6,362 nucleotides of DNA from Pseudomonadota bacterium (GTDB lineage Bacteria; Pseudomonadota; Alphaproteobacteria; Rhizobiales; Hyphomicrobiaceae): NCBI GenBank assembly GCA_021813195.1, contig JAKALI010000251.1, positions 1 through 6,362 on the forward strand, written 5' to 3'. The stretch's first letter is position 1. Each line of letters opens with the position of its first letter. Under the pieces are notes generated by a model that was not told the DNA's origin, ran no database searches, and worked only from the letters and a program-made list of their open reading frames with translations. Both the position numbers and the translations under genes were made by a program. Shown here piece after piece: positions 6,010 to 6,362 of this stretch.

Positions 6010-6362
6010 TTAGCCAGGTCGCCGCTGGTCCATGGCCGTCTTGAGCCGGGCTAGCGCCTGGCTGAGAGGATCCTCGGCGTAAGGGGCCATATCCTGGCCA
6101 GACCCTGCGTTCTGCTTTTTTTCCGCTAGCTCACCGGTGTCGTATGCCCCAGCCCTGGCTCCTACCCTCCGATCTTCACGCGAAAGCGGAGCCTGAATGA
6201 GTCGCAGCTCAGCCACGGCGCGATAGCCGAAGTAGGCATTGACCCGTTCCAGGATCTGCCGCGCCTGGTATTCAGCCTCGAGCGCCCGCGCCGGGTCGAC
6301 ACGCAAGATCAACGTCGCCCCACGACGCGGTTCGACGGCCTGCTCATCCGGCTCGTCTGGCC
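6010..6362 (-). CDS. DUF721/DciA-like protein, C-terminal part (partial)
   Basis: The last 116 or so codons of a gene whose start lies beyond the right edge; it ends with TAA at 6012-6010. The stretch RRGATLILRVDPARALEAEYQARQ is split here as RRGATLILRV then DPARALEAEYQARQ, and continues with ILERVNAYFGYRAVAELRLIQAP. This matches the DUF721 fold of rhizobial proteins (G-A-T-L-x-V ... A-L ... A-R-x-I-x-E-R-x-N-x-x-x-G). A charged, Gly/Ala-containing linker follows, then a short C-terminal helix DPLSQALARLKTAM, also typical of the group. DUF721 includes DciA, the ancestral loader or operator of the replicative helicase DnaB, and some alphaproteobacterial members act this way; assignment of that role here is inference. 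The window supplies no N-terminus, so a Zn-ribbon or other extra domain cannot be excluded. Placement directly upstream of dsbA-like and smc genes fits the rhizobial gene order. Confidence 0.85.
   Translation of the reverse strand, partial: PDEPDEQAVEPRRGATLILRVDPARALEAEYQARQILERVNAYFGYRAVAELRLIQAPLSREDRRVGARAGAYDTGELAEKKQNAGSGQDMAPYAEDPLSQALARLKTAMDQRRPG

Overview
The window is GC-rich and looks like core chromosome of an alphaproteobacterium, most likely of the Hyphomicrobiales (Rhizobiales) type. The evidence is the SMC protein, with a compact alpha-type hinge, the DUF721 - DsbA - smc gene order known from rhizobia and relatives, and a split F0 ATP synthase operon beginning atpI-atpB. All recognised genes are on the minus strand, so transcription runs from high to low coordinates. 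Nothing points to a mobile element, CRISPR array, RNA gene or horizontal transfer.

In transcription order: the C-terminal half of a DUF721/DciA-like protein (6362-6010, 5' end outside the window) comes first. A 190-base gap follows, holding a short direct repeat and a weak hairpin. Next are two adjacent DsbA-family thioredoxin-fold genes. The first (5819-5130) has a CGHC active site and a signal peptide with a twin-arginine-like pair. The second (5133-4273) has a CPHC active site and a lipoprotein signal. They overlap as ATGA and are probably translationally coupled. A full-length, intact smc gene follows (4209-748).

After smc there is a 159-base gap (589-747). It carries a convincing sigma70-like promoter (TTGACA, 17-base spacer, TATGGT) and a 7-bp inverted repeat just downstream of it. 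This gap starts a second transcription unit: atpI (588-157) and the first 44 codons of atpB (133-1, cut by the window edge).

Functionally the window joins two units. One combines replication and chromosome maintenance (the DciA-like protein and SMC) with periplasmic thiol chemistry (two DsbA-like proteins). The other begins the membrane sector of F1F0-ATP synthase. I found no undescribed system. The points most worth a second look are the tandem, differently targeted DsbA pair and the promoter/inverted-repeat arrangement ahead of atpI.
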